This document shows, one piece after another, positions 16,183 to 25,368 of a stretch of 64,000 nt of DNA. The translations under genes and the position numbers were made by a program. Below the pieces are notes generated by a model. That model worked only from the letters and a program-made list of their open reading frames with translations, made no database searches and was not told the origin of the DNA. The DNA lies in the IMG/VR virus record IMGVR_UViG_3300026544_000002, positions 38,492 through 102,491 of that record. One strand, given 5' to 3'. Within the stretch, counting starts at the first letter, position 1. Every line of letters starts with the position of its first letter. The stretch comes from a virus.

Positions 16183-18591
16183 ATGGCTACATTACCACCT
16201 ATTATTGGTTTACCACCTTTGTTCGATGATAACATTGGAAATATCAATGAAAAAATGATAGATTCAATGCCAATAGCTACAATAACTCCTTCATACCCAC
16301 AATTCAAAGCTGGTATGTCTACAATGATAATTAGTAAAACAAAAGGAATGGGTAAATATAAAGAAATTTTAAGGAAACATGGATATTCTTTATCTAATCC
16401 AAAAAATGGATTAAAAGTAGCTTTTCTTGCTGATAGTTTTCCAACAGATTCTTTTTCTAATTCATACACAGAAGGATTCTTACAAGATTTTTCAAATGGA
16501 TTATCTAAAAAAGCATCTACATTAATTCAAACATTTGGTGGTGATACTGGATTAGATGCTTTTGCACAGATAACAAAAGCAATGTCAAAAGAATCTGCTG
16601 ATTTAGGAAGTTTTGGAAAATTAGCTAGTGGAGTATTAGGGCAAGCATCTTCTTTTGCAGGAGGATTGGATAAAAAAATAAAAAATAGACAAATGTCTGA
16701 TAATAATACTGTTAATAGTATTGCTGGAAATTTAAATGCTATAGCAGCTGGTGCAAGAGTTGATTTTCCGCAAATATGGTCAGATAGTCAATTCACTCCT
16801 TCTTATACAATGACTGTTCGTTTATATAATCCTGATCCAAGTAATTTAGAATCTACAAGAAAATTTATAATAGGTCCTGTTGCTGCTTTGATGTTATTAG
16901 GAATCCCGATTTCGGCAGATGGGAATAGTTCCACATATAATTATCCATTTTTACATGATATCAATGCACCTGGTATTTATCATTTAAATCCATGTTATAT
17001 AAGTAATATTGCAATAATCAAAGGTGGGGATCAACAACAAATTGCATATAATCAAGCAATGGGAATTGTTGATGTTCGATTAGATTTTGGTTCATTATAT
17101 TCTTCTATTTTAGCTTCTAACGATGATGAAATAAAAGACAGACCTACATTAGCATCATATTTAAAATCTTTTGAAGAAGGTAAAATTTTAAAATATAAAA
17201 ATCCAAAATCATCTAGTGGTAAATCAGAAGAAGAAGAAGAAGAATCAGAAGATTCTGGATATGATATTCCTGATCCAACTGGAAAAGATGGTGAGCCTAG
17301 AGATCCTGATCCATATTTAACAAAGAAAATGTTTTCTGATGCTGTTAAAAAAGCTGGAAGTTTGTCACAAGCAATTAAAAATGGATTAGCTATACCAGAA
17401 AGTATGGCAAAAGAATTGTTTAAAGATGGTTTGATCAAACTACAAGATTTGTTAGCAAGTTTCCCTGATATTAGCTTAGAAGGTTTAGAAAAATATATAA
17501 AATCATTACCGCCTGATTTTATAACTAATTTAACAGACGAACAATTAAAATATATATCTGGTAATATGTTGCAAAATATTATTGATAGTTCATCTTATTT
17601 AAATCTCCCACAAGTTGATGTTTTCGGTATGAATCAAAATATACTTAACAATATTTCATCTATAGCAGATATAAATAATTTATCTGTTGATAATATAATA
17701 AAAAATCAACAATCATTTTTTTCATCATTAACAAGTTCAATTGCAAATGGTGCAAAATTTACATTTAATGGTGTGAAGAATTTATTTTCCAGTGCGGGTT
17801 CTATAGCAAGTAAATTAGGAATGGGAACAAATGATGTTTTACGAATGGGAGATAGTTTATTTGCTAATTTATCACATAATATCGGAGGGGTATTAACTAA
17901 TAATCAATTAATAAGATCAGCAGGTAGTATGCTAGGTTCTATTGGAAATAGAATGACTCCTACCGAAGGATTTTCTTTATTGAAAAATTTACAGTCCACT
18001 ATAGGAGATTTTAGTTTAACATCTGGTATAGATTTAGTTAATAAAGTAAAAGCTGTTGCAGAAGGAGATATTTTTGCTAGTTTGGATTTGGTAGAAAATG
18101 TTAAAAAATTAGCAAAAGGTATGGGAATAGAAGATAATGCTATGTTATCTTCATCTATTGGGATTTTTGATGGATTACAAAATACTGTCAATGAAACAGG
18201 GATTCTTGATAATCTTGTTGTAGCGGGAGGAATTGAACTATTTAAAAATAATTATCAATATTATGATAGTTATGATTTATCTCTTAGATCATCTTCTAGT
18301 TTATTACAATCTATGGCACACATTGCAGATGATTTGAATTTAGATGGTAGTGATGTAATAACAACTGGATTTAGTACATTTAATAATTTATCTGAAATTC
18401 AAAATACATTACAATGGACAGATTCTAATATATTAGAAACAAGTTCTAATATATTAGAATCTGTTTCTAATATATCACATGATTTAGGAATATCAGAAGA
18501 AGAGACGGTTAGATCAGGAAAAAATACATTGGATAATATGAGTAAAATAACCAATGATGTTGAGACGATGATGTATATAATCAAAAGTTAA
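16183..18591 (+). CDS. Large virion structural protein, possibly tail tube initiator/baseplate (gp48/gp54-like N-terminal part)
   Basis: The 802-aa protein has two parts. Residues 1-330 include FPQIWSDSQFTPSYTMTVRL and later PFLHDINAPGIYHLNPCYISN, resembling baseplate proteins that cap the hub and start the tail tube. An acidic low-complexity linker (SEEEEEESEDSGY) comes next. The remaining part is built of degenerate helical repeats (motifs like SIGNRMTPTEGFSLLKNLQ), ending in three 7-residue SNILE/SNISH repeats. Its stop codon overlaps that of the convergent gene at 18588. The gp48/gp54 relation is only a resemblance. The helical repeats may be a phage-specific addition. Confidence 0.5.
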   Translation: MATLPPIIGLPPLFDDNIGNINEKMIDSMPIATITPSYPQFKAGMSTMIISKTKGMGKYKEILRKHGYSLSNPKNGLKVAFLADSFPTDSFSNSYTEGFLQDFSNGLSKKASTLIQTFGGDTGLDAFAQITKAMSKESADLGSFGKLASGVLGQASSFAGGLDKKIKNRQMSDNNTVNSIAGNLNAIAAGARVDFPQIWSDSQFTPSYTMTVRLYNPDPSNLESTRKFIIGPVAALMLLGIPISADGNSSTYNYPFLHDINAPGIYHLNPCYISNIAIIKGGDQQQIAYNQAMGIVDVRLDFGSLYSSILASNDDEIKDRPTLASYLKSFEEGKILKYKNPKSSSGKSEEEEEESEDSGYDIPDPTGKDGEPRDPDPYLTKKMFSDAVKKAGSLSQAIKNGLAIPESMAKELFKDGLIKLQDLLASFPDISLEGLEKYIKSLPPDFITNLTDEQLKYISGNMLQNIIDSSSYLNLPQVDVFGMNQNILNNISSIADINNLSVDNIIKNQQSFFSSLTSSIANGAKFTFNGVKNLFSSAGSIASKLGMGTNDVLRMGDSLFANLSHNIGGVLTNNQLIRSAGSMLGSIGNRMTPTEGFSLLKNLQSTIGDFSLTSGIDLVNKVKAVAEGDIFASLDLVENVKKLAKGMGIEDNAMLSSSIGIFDGLQNTVNETGILDNLVVAGGIELFKNNYQYYDSYDLSLRSSSSLLQSMAHIADDLNLDGSDVITTGFSTFNNLSEIQNTLQWTDSNILETSSNILESVSNISHDLGISEEETVRSGKNTLDNMSKITNDVETMMYIIKS
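18423..18475 (+). repeat. Tandem 21-bp repeat carrying a palindrome
   Basis: TTCTAATATATTAGAA, a 16-base perfect palindrome, occurs at 18423 and 18444. A partial third copy (TTCTAATATAT) occurs at 18465. The 21-bp period encodes seven-residue repeats (SNILETS, SNILESV, SNISHDL) near the end of the 802-aa protein. Confidence 0.7.
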
Positions 18592-19712
18592 TTTTTACAT
18601 ACAAAATTTTTTAAAGACCAACATAAATAAAATATTATAAAATTTAAATAAGCATATTTACTTTGTTGAGTTAATTTTTTATAATTTTTTTCTATATTTG
18701 CTTTTTTGATTGAATGTTCTAATAATTCTAAATTAGCTTCTTTGAAAAATTTTGTTTTTGAATTTTTCCCTCTAATTATAGATTTTAATTCAGATACAAA
18801 TTTATGCGAACATAATGAATTTATATTTTTTAAATTTGCAATATATGATCGATAAATAGTTAATAATATATCAGAATTGTAAACAGCACTTATTTCTTTT
18901 ACAATTTTTTCTGCATATACTTTGTTAACGGAATTTAATCTAGCAGCACTTTCCATAGCTTTTATATCAACAAATCTATGAATGGTAATTTTCTCAACTA
19001 AATCAACTATTTTTTGTGGAGTTCTAACTTGTCCTCCTACTTCTGATGTTTCCCCATGCTCATTCGTTATTTCTTCTCTAGTTTGTCCTATTTTATTTCC
19101 TTTTTCAGAATTATTATAATATGAAACAGTGAAACTTTTTAAACTTTGTGCGTGTCTATGTCTACATTCTCGTACAAATTTTGAAACCATCATAGGATTA
19201 TTTAATTTTTCGAATTCTCTTTCCCACCTATGAACCATTTGATTACTGAAATGATATATTGCATTTGCAATGGTTTTCTCTCTTGAGTAAATATGACTTT
19301 TACTCATATTTTCCATTGTATATTTAAAAACGTCTGGTTGACAGAATTTAAAATTTCGATGGAATAAATTAGAATACTGTCTAATATTATAGAATATCAT
19401 TGTAGCACGAAATCCAATTTTATCTTTATTTATAGCAAAATAATGAAGAATCAAAATTAATAAATTTGTTGTTGTATCATTTTCCAATAACCATTTCTCT
19501 GCTGCTGTACCCTTGTAAAAACTCTTTATTTCTTGTTGTAATTCTTTTTTGGATACATTCACCATATCATACAATGAATCTTCATATTTACGCAATTTAG
19601 GCGTATAACAAGGTTCTGATAAATTTAATAATTCTTGACTAGTAATTACATGAAAAAATTTACGTAATTTTATCTTGTGTATATGCCATTCATCTGTGAT
19701 AATATTTCGCAT
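18588..19712 (-). CDS. Hypothetical late protein, 374 aa
   Basis: Last gene of the leftward baseplate operon. The protein is basic and mainly helical. The middle has REEITNEHGETSEVGGQ, a polar loop-like stretch, and the C-terminus is hydrophobic (YLNFIIFYLCWSLKNFV), possibly a single membrane or buried helix. I recognise no family. The stop overlaps the stop of the convergent 802-aa gene with no terminator between them. Its position suggests a structural or assembly role. The start has only a weak ribosome site. Confidence 0.6.
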   Translation of the reverse strand: MRNIITDEWHIHKIKLRKFFHVITSQELLNLSEPCYTPKLRKYEDSLYDMVNVSKKELQQEIKSFYKGTAAEKWLLENDTTTNLLILILHYFAINKDKIGFRATMIFYNIRQYSNLFHRNFKFCQPDVFKYTMENMSKSHIYSREKTIANAIYHFSNQMVHRWEREFEKLNNPMMVSKFVRECRHRHAQSLKSFTVSYYNNSEKGNKIGQTREEITNEHGETSEVGGQVRTPQKIVDLVEKITIHRFVDIKAMESAARLNSVNKVYAEKIVKEISAVYNSDILLTIYRSYIANLKNINSLCSHKFVSELKSIIRGKNSKTKFFKEANLELLEHSIKKANIEKNYKKLTQQSKYAYLNFIIFYLCWSLKNFVCKN

Positions 19713-19718
19713 AATTTA

Positions 19719-22265
19719 TTATTGTACCAATCTAATTGTTATATTTGTTGAATTGAAATATAATAATTCTGGTGTATAATGTAATAATTGATCAGTAGTT
19801 AATTCTTCTAATCTATAATTATAGAATATATTCGTAACAGGTTTTATTAGACGGCAATGATCAACTCCTTGTGTGTTTTGGATAGTTGCTACTATTTCAC
19901 TTCTATTCAAATATGATTGACATACCATTCTTGATTTATAATCATTTAATATATTTTCTTTTATTTCATCAATAAAAGCTTGTTTATCAATAGAATAATT
20001 ATCTTGCATTCTAACATCTGCTTCTATTAATAATGGTATTTCAAAAATAGGTTCGATCCAATCATGACCTGTATATATATATTTCTTTTCAGTATTTTTT
20101 GCATAAATAATATCATCCATTTCTGGTTTTACATATGACCATTCTGTTGAAGATGTGCTATCAGCTCCTTTTGTACAAATAGCAATATAGCCAATTGGTA
20201 CATCTTTCCAATCAATTATATCATCATTAACAATAAATCTTTCGTTTGTTTCTGGTTCGTGTTCGAATTGAGAAATATTGATATAATCAATTGGTAATCT
20301 TGTTTCTCTATTTAATAACATATTTTTTAAATATTGAGAAGTATTTGCAAATTTAATATTTGTAAAATCTGTTATCATTCTAGTCTTCTTAAAATCAACA
20401 TTATCAATAATTCTTTGGAAAACATGATATTCAAACTCTTCTTTATTTTCAACAGCATCATAATATTTTTTATTTACAACAGGAATATCATAAACAGAAA
20501 CAGTACCATCGTTATTTACAATAGTATTTGATAACATCATCTGATCTAAATTTTTACGGAAAGTAAAATTAACAGAATAAGTATTTAATTGACCAAGATT
20601 GCTATGTGAAAAAATAAAAGTATATGTTTCATTACTTTCTGGTAATCTCTCATATGGTTCGATATATACTTCAAAAAAACCTTCGCTCGTATCACCATTA
20701 TTAGATTGAACAATATTCATAGCAGATGTATTTAATGTCATTGGAACATTTATCATTGTGTTTGAAACTGTCATTGTACATGATATTTCATTATAATCAA
20801 TTTCCATCGTTTGAAAAAATATACGTAATCTGATTCTATTGTCATATGTTTGTACATATAAATAATTACCAAAAAAGACATAATCTTCGATAGGGATATT
20901 TGTCGATTCTAGAACCAAATTATATTTGACACTATTAGTTATATATTTATAACGAGTTACTTCTAAATCAGGATCAACTAATAAATCAAAAGGTGACACA
21001 AATTCTTCATTATTAAATTCAAATATTGTATATTTATCAATTACAATACTATTCGTGGTGTCTAGTTCAATATAAATATTTTCTGTTGGTACGATAGTGT
21101 TATTGTATTTCAATAATGTAAATAATTGAATTTCATTTGTCCGTATATCACTTCGTTTTAATACTGGATAAGTATTTAATGCTAATGGAGAATTTGGCAT
21201 TAACGAACCAACATTCATATAATCATTTTCAGAGACAAATCTGTGTAATGCAGTTAGATTATCAATTGCTAAATATTTGATTTCTTCGAGAGTTGGTTCG
21301 TTAATTCCTCCCACACCAGGTGTACCATTCAAAGCTGAATAATTAACAGTGAAATGTTCTCCTGTATCAGTTGCAACAGCATTTATTCTTGGTGTATTTG
21401 TTATAACTCCTTTTATGACATTACCATCAAATCCAGATGTTGTGTAAGCAGTTACATATATTCTCGCTCCTACTGGAGGTTGTACTCCGATCAAGCCATT
21501 CCCGAAAGACAACTTATATCCATTGTCTGTTTTTCTTGCAACAAAACCATGATCAGTTGAAGACATTAAATAAATAGATTTAAATTGTTCATATATTTGT
21601 TCTATCGTGCTTCCATCTTCTACTATTATTACTTTTATTTTTGCTAATTGTCCAGATGTTTTGATGGCATAATCAGTAAATCTATATTCAGTTGAATTAG
21701 CACCAACAGAAAATTCAAATTTTTCTATTTCCATTTGATCTAATGATACCATTATATTGAATACGTGTTCTTCTGGAATGATAGTAACAGGAACTATTTC
21801 TGATTTTCCATCTTTGAATTTATAACATTGTACCATTGAATTTGCTGTCACGGTTGTTCTTATCGAATAATTTAAAATAAATTTTGTTTCTAATGCTCTG
21901 AATTCAGTACCTTCTGGTATTTCAAAAATAATCTCATTGAATTCGAATCTAAATGGGAATGTTAAAATAACTTCTACGGAAGAACTTTTTGCATTTTCTG
22001 GTTTATATCCAATACTAGCAGCACCATCTATTACAGAATTATCTAATTGTGCTTTTGTTAAAAAGAATTCACGGTAAACTGATATCTGATAAAAAAGAAT
22101 ATTAGCAGTTAATGTGGATAATATACCAATTATATAAGATAGAAAAGAAGATTTAGTTAAATCTACATCTGTTAATTCAAGATAATTTTTTATTTCTTTA
22201 ATTATCTGACTTTGTATCGCATCCCGTGAGAGAAATATTTCTTTAGACAAAGATGAAATTTTCAT
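19719..22265 (-). CDS. Baseplate wedge protein, baseplate J / gp6-like
   Basis: The 848-aa protein has the architecture of baseplate J/gp6 proteins. An N-terminal helical part (DAIQSQIIKEI, YIGILSTLTANILFYQISVYREFFLTKA) is followed by SVIDGAASIGYKP and strands leading to FEIPEGTEF. GLIGVQPPVGARI and a GTPGVGGINEPTLEEIK segment then precede LTALHRFVSENDY, the conserved start of the J core. Such proteins dimerise to form the ring of the baseplate. It lies next to the gp25-like gene, as in other contractile-tail phages. SD AAGGA supports the start. Confidence 0.85.
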   Translation of the reverse strand: MKISSLSKEIFLSRDAIQSQIIKEIKNYLELTDVDLTKSSFLSYIIGILSTLTANILFYQISVYREFFLTKAQLDNSVIDGAASIGYKPENAKSSSVEVILTFPFRFEFNEIIFEIPEGTEFRALETKFILNYSIRTTVTANSMVQCYKFKDGKSEIVPVTIIPEEHVFNIMVSLDQMEIEKFEFSVGANSTEYRFTDYAIKTSGQLAKIKVIIVEDGSTIEQIYEQFKSIYLMSSTDHGFVARKTDNGYKLSFGNGLIGVQPPVGARIYVTAYTTSGFDGNVIKGVITNTPRINAVATDTGEHFTVNYSALNGTPGVGGINEPTLEEIKYLAIDNLTALHRFVSENDYMNVGSLMPNSPLALNTYPVLKRSDIRTNEIQLFTLLKYNNTIVPTENIYIELDTTNSIVIDKYTIFEFNNEEFVSPFDLLVDPDLEVTRYKYITNSVKYNLVLESTNIPIEDYVFFGNYLYVQTYDNRIRLRIFFQTMEIDYNEISCTMTVSNTMINVPMTLNTSAMNIVQSNNGDTSEGFFEVYIEPYERLPESNETYTFIFSHSNLGQLNTYSVNFTFRKNLDQMMLSNTIVNNDGTVSVYDIPVVNKKYYDAVENKEEFEYHVFQRIIDNVDFKKTRMITDFTNIKFANTSQYLKNMLLNRETRLPIDYINISQFEHEPETNERFIVNDDIIDWKDVPIGYIAICTKGADSTSSTEWSYVKPEMDDIIYAKNTEKKYIYTGHDWIEPIFEIPLLIEADVRMQDNYSIDKQAFIDEIKENILNDYKSRMVCQSYLNRSEIVATIQNTQGVDHCRLIKPVTNIFYNYRLEELTTDQLLHYTPELLYFNSTNITIRLVQ

Positions 22266-22278
22266 ATATTACAAATCC

Positions 22279-22935
22279 TTATATTAAATAAAAACCAGTA
22301 TGTTCATCAAAACGGTTTTTAACTATATTTTTTAAATTAGAATTAGTTTCTAATAATTTCAATAAAATATTTGCATTTTCTATTGTATGTATTTGTTTAG
22401 CATAATCAAAAAACATATATGTATCAAGGGTTTGGTTTTCTACTTCTGAAATTTTTCTAGATTGATCAACTTCTAATTTTAATTTCCAGAAACGCCTATC
22501 TGTATTAGGAGCTATTTCTACACCAGATACATGATAAACTGGATGTGCATTTGGATACATTTGTAAATAATCTTGTTCGAATTGTATAATATCATGTGGT
22601 AATGGTGTAAAACCATATTCGGAAGGGATGACACAATATGTTTCTGTTAATTTATTTTGACCTATTTCAGATGCATCAAAACCAATTGAAGATATTTCGT
22701 CAATGAAAAAAACAGGTAATAATAATATTTTATCCCATCTTATTCCTGTTAATTCTCCAATTTCCTCATACGCACCACCCATCAAATATTCATTATCCCA
22801 AATAGTTTCATCATTATTTAAATGAAAATACGTAGTCAAAAAAGCTACTGCATCTTTTGCATAATATTCATAAGCTAGATATTGATATTCATGAATATAA
22901 TGATAAAGTCTTTCCCATAATTGAGGTGATGACAT
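22279..22935 (-). CDS. Putative baseplate/tail protein, 218 aa
   Basis: The start is set at ATG 22935 (MSSPQLWERLYHY). Extension to a TTG at 22941 is possible but unlikely. The protein is acidic with many aromatic residues (Y, F, W). It lies between the gp25-like and gp6-like genes, the usual place of baseplate wedge proteins. No family motif is recognised. Two tiny membrane-protein frames lie directly upstream. Confidence 0.55.
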   Translation of the reverse strand: MSSPQLWERLYHYIHEYQYLAYEYYAKDAVAFLTTYFHLNNDETIWDNEYLMGGAYEEIGELTGIRWDKILLLPVFFIDEISSIGFDASEIGQNKLTETYCVIPSEYGFTPLPHDIIQFEQDYLQMYPNAHPVYHVSGVEIAPNTDRRFWKLKLEVDQSRKISEVENQTLDTYMFFDYAKQIHTIENANILLKLLETNSNLKNIVKNRFDEHTGFYLI

Positions 22936-22937
22936 AA

Positions 22938-23057
22938 TCAATTTCCATTATTTGATAATTTTTTAAAAATATAATATAAAAATTTATCAATATAAATAAG
23001 ATTTTTCTCTACATATATTGCAAATAAAAAACCTAAAATAAAAAAAAATAAATTCAT
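22938..23057 (-). CDS. Tiny membrane protein, 39 aa
   Basis: Begins in an ATGA overlap with the stop of the frame upstream (23054-23143). It encodes MNLF followed by a hydrophobic helix FFILGFLFAIY and a charged, aromatic tail. Its end touches the start of the 218-aa gene. The one-helix layout suggests a small inner-membrane protein. Very short, so coding status is uncertain. Confidence 0.4.
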   Translation of the reverse strand: MNLFFFILGFLFAIYVEKNLIYIDKFLYYIFKKLSNNGN

Positions 23058-23143
23058 TTTATACTCTTAATAAAACCTATTATGATTTTCAAAAAAATCA
23101 TAGCAAATATACCCAATAAAAAATACCTCCATTCATAATTCAT
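23054..23143 (-). CDS. Tiny membrane protein, 29 aa
   Basis: Short frame just after the gp25-like gene, encoding WRYFLLGIFAMIFLKIIIGF, essentially one membrane helix. A GGAGG lies inside it, before an in-frame TTG, so the actual start may be internal. It is coupled by ATGA to the next tiny frame. The pair fills a gap that otherwise would be unusually long for this operon. Confidence 0.35.
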   Translation of the reverse strand: MNYEWRYFLLGIFAMIFLKIIIGFIKSIK

Positions 23144-23144
23144 A

Positions 23145-23576
23145 TTATTGACCGTATGAGTTGATTATATCTAATGATAATTCTTTGACAGTACCTTTGT
23201 ATTCAACATCTATTTTAACATTAAATCCTTTTTTAGAAGAAACTCCTTTTAAAAATTTAACTGTTATTTTATTTATTTTAGCACGATTATCATAATAATA
23301 TACACTGTTATATATTTCTTCTCTTATTATATTTTGAGTATCCCCATCAACTGGTTCAAATATCAAATCAAATAAACCACTACCATAATTAGGATCATGG
23401 TCAAAAGTACCTCTTGGTGTCAACAAAATATTATTCCAAGAATTTATGATAACATCTATATTTTCTATTCTTATAAAATCTTTAGTGGCATCATTTTTTG
23501 GAATATAATCAAAATATTTTATTTCAGTTGTTCTAGTTCTAGATGATAAATGAAATCTAGATAATGGATTTGCCAT
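23145..23576 (-). CDS. Baseplate wedge protein, gp25/GPW-like
   Basis: The 143-aa protein contains NSWNNILLTPRGTFDHDPNYGSGLFDLIFEP, followed by an EEIYNSVYYYDNRAKI helix and beta strands. This is the GPW/gp25 family pattern (RG..P..PxyGs.L..ll.e). gp25 starts sheath assembly on the inner baseplate and is a key marker of contractile tails. Length matches the family. A GAGG ribosome site precedes the ATG. Confidence 0.9.
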   Translation of the reverse strand: MANPLSRFHLSSRTRTTEIKYFDYIPKNDATKDFIRIENIDVIINSWNNILLTPRGTFDHDPNYGSGLFDLIFEPVDGDTQNIIREEIYNSVYYYDNRAKINKITVKFLKGVSSKKGFNVKIDVEYKGTVKELSLDIINSYGQ

Positions 23577-23598
23577 ATAAAACCTCTGAAAATGTTGA

Positions 23599-23646
23599 AT
23601 TAATGGAAGAAATGAATCTTATTATGAATTCATTTCTTCCATTAAT
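23599..23646 (-). terminator. Perfect 19-bp hairpin at a gene end
   Basis: Arms 23599-23617 and 23628-23646 are exact reverse complements with a 10-base loop. On the - strand the stem covers the last codons and stop of the frame ending at 23622. No U-run follows. It could block 3' exonucleases or mark a processing site between the hub-chaperone gene and the gp25-like gene. Confidence 0.5.
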
Positions 23647-23834
23647 TTTTGTTTTTTATCTTCTAAATCATGTTTCCATTTTAAATACGCAGTTAATCTT
23701 AAAACAGGCATCTGCATAATATTTTGATATGGTTGTTTACCTGCCTCCATGCAAGAAAATATCAATTCATTGTTTGTTTTGATAAATTCTTCACGAAATT
23801 CTTCACTAGTACATTGATCGAAAGAAATTATCGA
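23622..23834 (-). CDS. Out-of-frame C-terminal extension of the gp26-like gene (possible +1 frameshift product)
   Basis: This frame is open from just after a TAG at 23835-23837 to a TAA at 23622. It encodes convincing protein (TSEEFREEFIKTNN, then YQNIMQMPVLRLTAYLKW, then LEDKKQKLMEEMNS) but has no good start codon or ribosome site. It overlaps the end of the upstream gene in the +1 frame. The upstream frame reads TTC TTT CGA near 23818-23826. Slippage of Phe-tRNA from TTT to TTC at a slow CGA codon would join them into about 322 residues. An internal ATG (MEAGKQ) without a ribosome site is the alternative. Confidence 0.45.
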   Translation of the reverse strand, partial: SIISFDQCTSEEFREEFIKTNNELIFSCMEAGKQPYQNIMQMPVLRLTAYLKWKHDLEDKKQKLMEEMNS

Positions 23835-24591
23835 CTAAGTCGATATCAATTACCTCCACTTTACCACATGCTGGACAATTCACTTTCATTTTTAATGAAA
23901 TTTTATATTTTCCAAAATTTTCTTTATAAGCATTTTTGATAACAGTTTTATCTTTTGCTGGTAAAGATTCGTATGCAGAAATAATATCATCAAATTCATT
24001 ATATATAGTAGGAATAGTAGCTTCTTCTGTTGTTTGTTCGAAGCTATCAATAATCAAACAATCCATTAGGATATCATTTGATTTTCTAGCAGTAAATGCA
24101 AATCTACGATTGATTTCGTTTTCATCATTTAAAGTAGGTTGTTTGATTTTAAAAACAACTCCTTTTAAAATTTTCAATGGAACAGAAATAACTTTTGAAA
24201 GAATTTCATTTTCTTCACCTGGATACAAATCCATAGAAAATGTATCAGATGCATTCACTGTTACATCATGAGATTTTCCACAATTACCACAACTAACAGA
24301 ATAATTTCTAATTTCTTCATATGTTATATGATATAATCCATATAACAATGCATCACGATCTTTCAATGTTACTGTTTCAAGAAATTTCTTTAAAGTATAA
24401 CCTTCTGGTTTTTCTGCAATAGCGTCATATAAACATTTGTTCAAATGTGATAAAATTTTCGATTCATTCATCATACTAGCTTTCAATCGTTCTTCATCAC
24501 CAACTGTCATACTTTTTAATTTGAACGATTGTTTTGTTTGTGGAACAATTACTTCGTACGTGGGCAAAATTGCATTAAATGATGTAAACAT
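23806..24591 (-). CDS. Baseplate hub assembly protein-like, gp26-type, with two CxxC zinc pairs
   Basis: The 261-aa protein begins with a beta-rich segment (PQTKQSFKLKSMTVGDEERL) typical of T4-type baseplate hub/assembly proteins (gp26/gp51 group). It carries CGNCGK in the middle and CPACGK near its C-terminus, which probably bind one zinc. In related phages these proteins help assemble the baseplate centre. It is the first gene after the late promoter at 24671 and has SD AAAAGGAG. A +1-frame extension of 65 residues follows (see 23622-23834). The family name is a best guess. Confidence 0.55.
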   Translation of the reverse strand: MFTSFNAILPTYEVIVPQTKQSFKLKSMTVGDEERLKASMMNESKILSHLNKCLYDAIAEKPEGYTLKKFLETVTLKDRDALLYGLYHITYEEIRNYSVSCGNCGKSHDVTVNASDTFSMDLYPGEENEILSKVISVPLKILKGVVFKIKQPTLNDENEINRRFAFTARKSNDILMDCLIIDSFEQTTEEATIPTIYNEFDDIISAYESLPAKDKTVIKNAYKENFGKYKISLKMKVNCPACGKVEVIDIDLVDNFFRSMY

Positions 24592-24670
24592 AATCTTTGT
24601 TACTCCTTTTCGTTTTTAGTTATTTTTATTACTTTATGTCTCATTTTATAAAACAAACTTCTAAATAGTT

Positions 24671-24690
24671 TTCTTCAATATTATGTTCCT
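24671..24690 (-). promoter_or_regulatory. Late promoter motif
   Basis: On the - strand: AGGAACATAATATTGAAGAA, the best match to the late consensus. It lies about 80 bases before the gp26-like ATG and would drive the baseplate operon down to 18588. Confidence 0.65.
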
Positions 24691-24712
24691 TAAATATAAG
24701 TCGAAATCATAA

Positions 24713-25291
24713 TTATTTAGATTTTAATTTTTGTAATCTAATTTCTATTTTTTTCTTGAATGATTTTGGATCACTTGTTTTATCAGCCATTGATAAACTT
24801 TTCTTTAGTGCATTTTGTTGCATTTTATATGCATTAGCACGATAATTATTCATACATGCTTCTTTTTCAGAAGCAGTTTTTCCTTTACATGCTTTCGCTG
24901 CTTTAGAAAAATAATTCTTATAAATTTTATATGAAGCAGTTATGACAAGAGCTGCCAAAGCAGTTGCACCAATAACACCACCATGATTCTTGATAGTATC
25001 CCAAATAGATTTAAAATCCACCATTGGTTTTGGTTTTTCTACACCATTTGACATAATACCTTCTGTTATAATATTTTTGTATTCTTTATTTATATCTTCG
25101 ATTAATTCTCCTGTTACTTTTGCTCCAAAAATATTTACACAATCACGATAATTATTTTGCACAAATAACATAGTAGAACCAATTTCAGAAAGCATCTCAA
25201 TTTCATTTAATTCTTTTCGATCAATTCCAAATTGGCCTAAAAAGCTATCATCATTTAATTCATTGATTGTTTCTAATAGTATAGATGACAT
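24713..25291 (-). CDS. Paralogous late membrane protein with CxGKxxxEKxxC motif, 192 aa
   Basis: Short member of a six-gene family in this window. Residues ~107-125 (VIGATALAALVITASYKIY) form a membrane helix, followed directly by KNYFSKAAKACKGKTASEKEAC with two cysteines and a basic helical tail with repeated K and a TSDPKSFKKKIE ending. The N-terminal domain differs from its neighbours. The genes sit with tube and sheath genes under late promoters, so virion location (inner or membrane-contacting) is likely. The function is unknown. Confidence 0.6.
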   Translation of the reverse strand: MSSILLETINELNDDSFLGQFGIDRKELNEIEMLSEIGSTMLFVQNNYRDCVNIFGAKVTGELIEDINKEYKNIITEGIMSNGVEKPKPMVDFKSIWDTIKNHGGVIGATALAALVITASYKIYKNYFSKAAKACKGKTASEKEACMNNYRANAYKMQQNALKKSLSMADKTSDPKSFKKKIEIRLQKLKSK

Positions 25292-25312
25292 CTTACAAAT
25301 CCTTTTTAATTT

Positions 25313-25350
25313 AAAAAAAGGGAGAGAGATTTAAAATCTCTCTCCCTTTT
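25313..25350 (-). terminator. Rho-independent terminator (leftward)
   Basis: A 17-bp stem (AAAGGGAGAGAGATTT and its complement) with a minimal loop is followed on the - strand by seven T residues. It ends the transcript of the 290-aa paralog and reduces read-through into the 192-aa paralog. Confidence 0.85.
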
Positions 25351-25368
25351 GATTAAGAAATTAAATTC

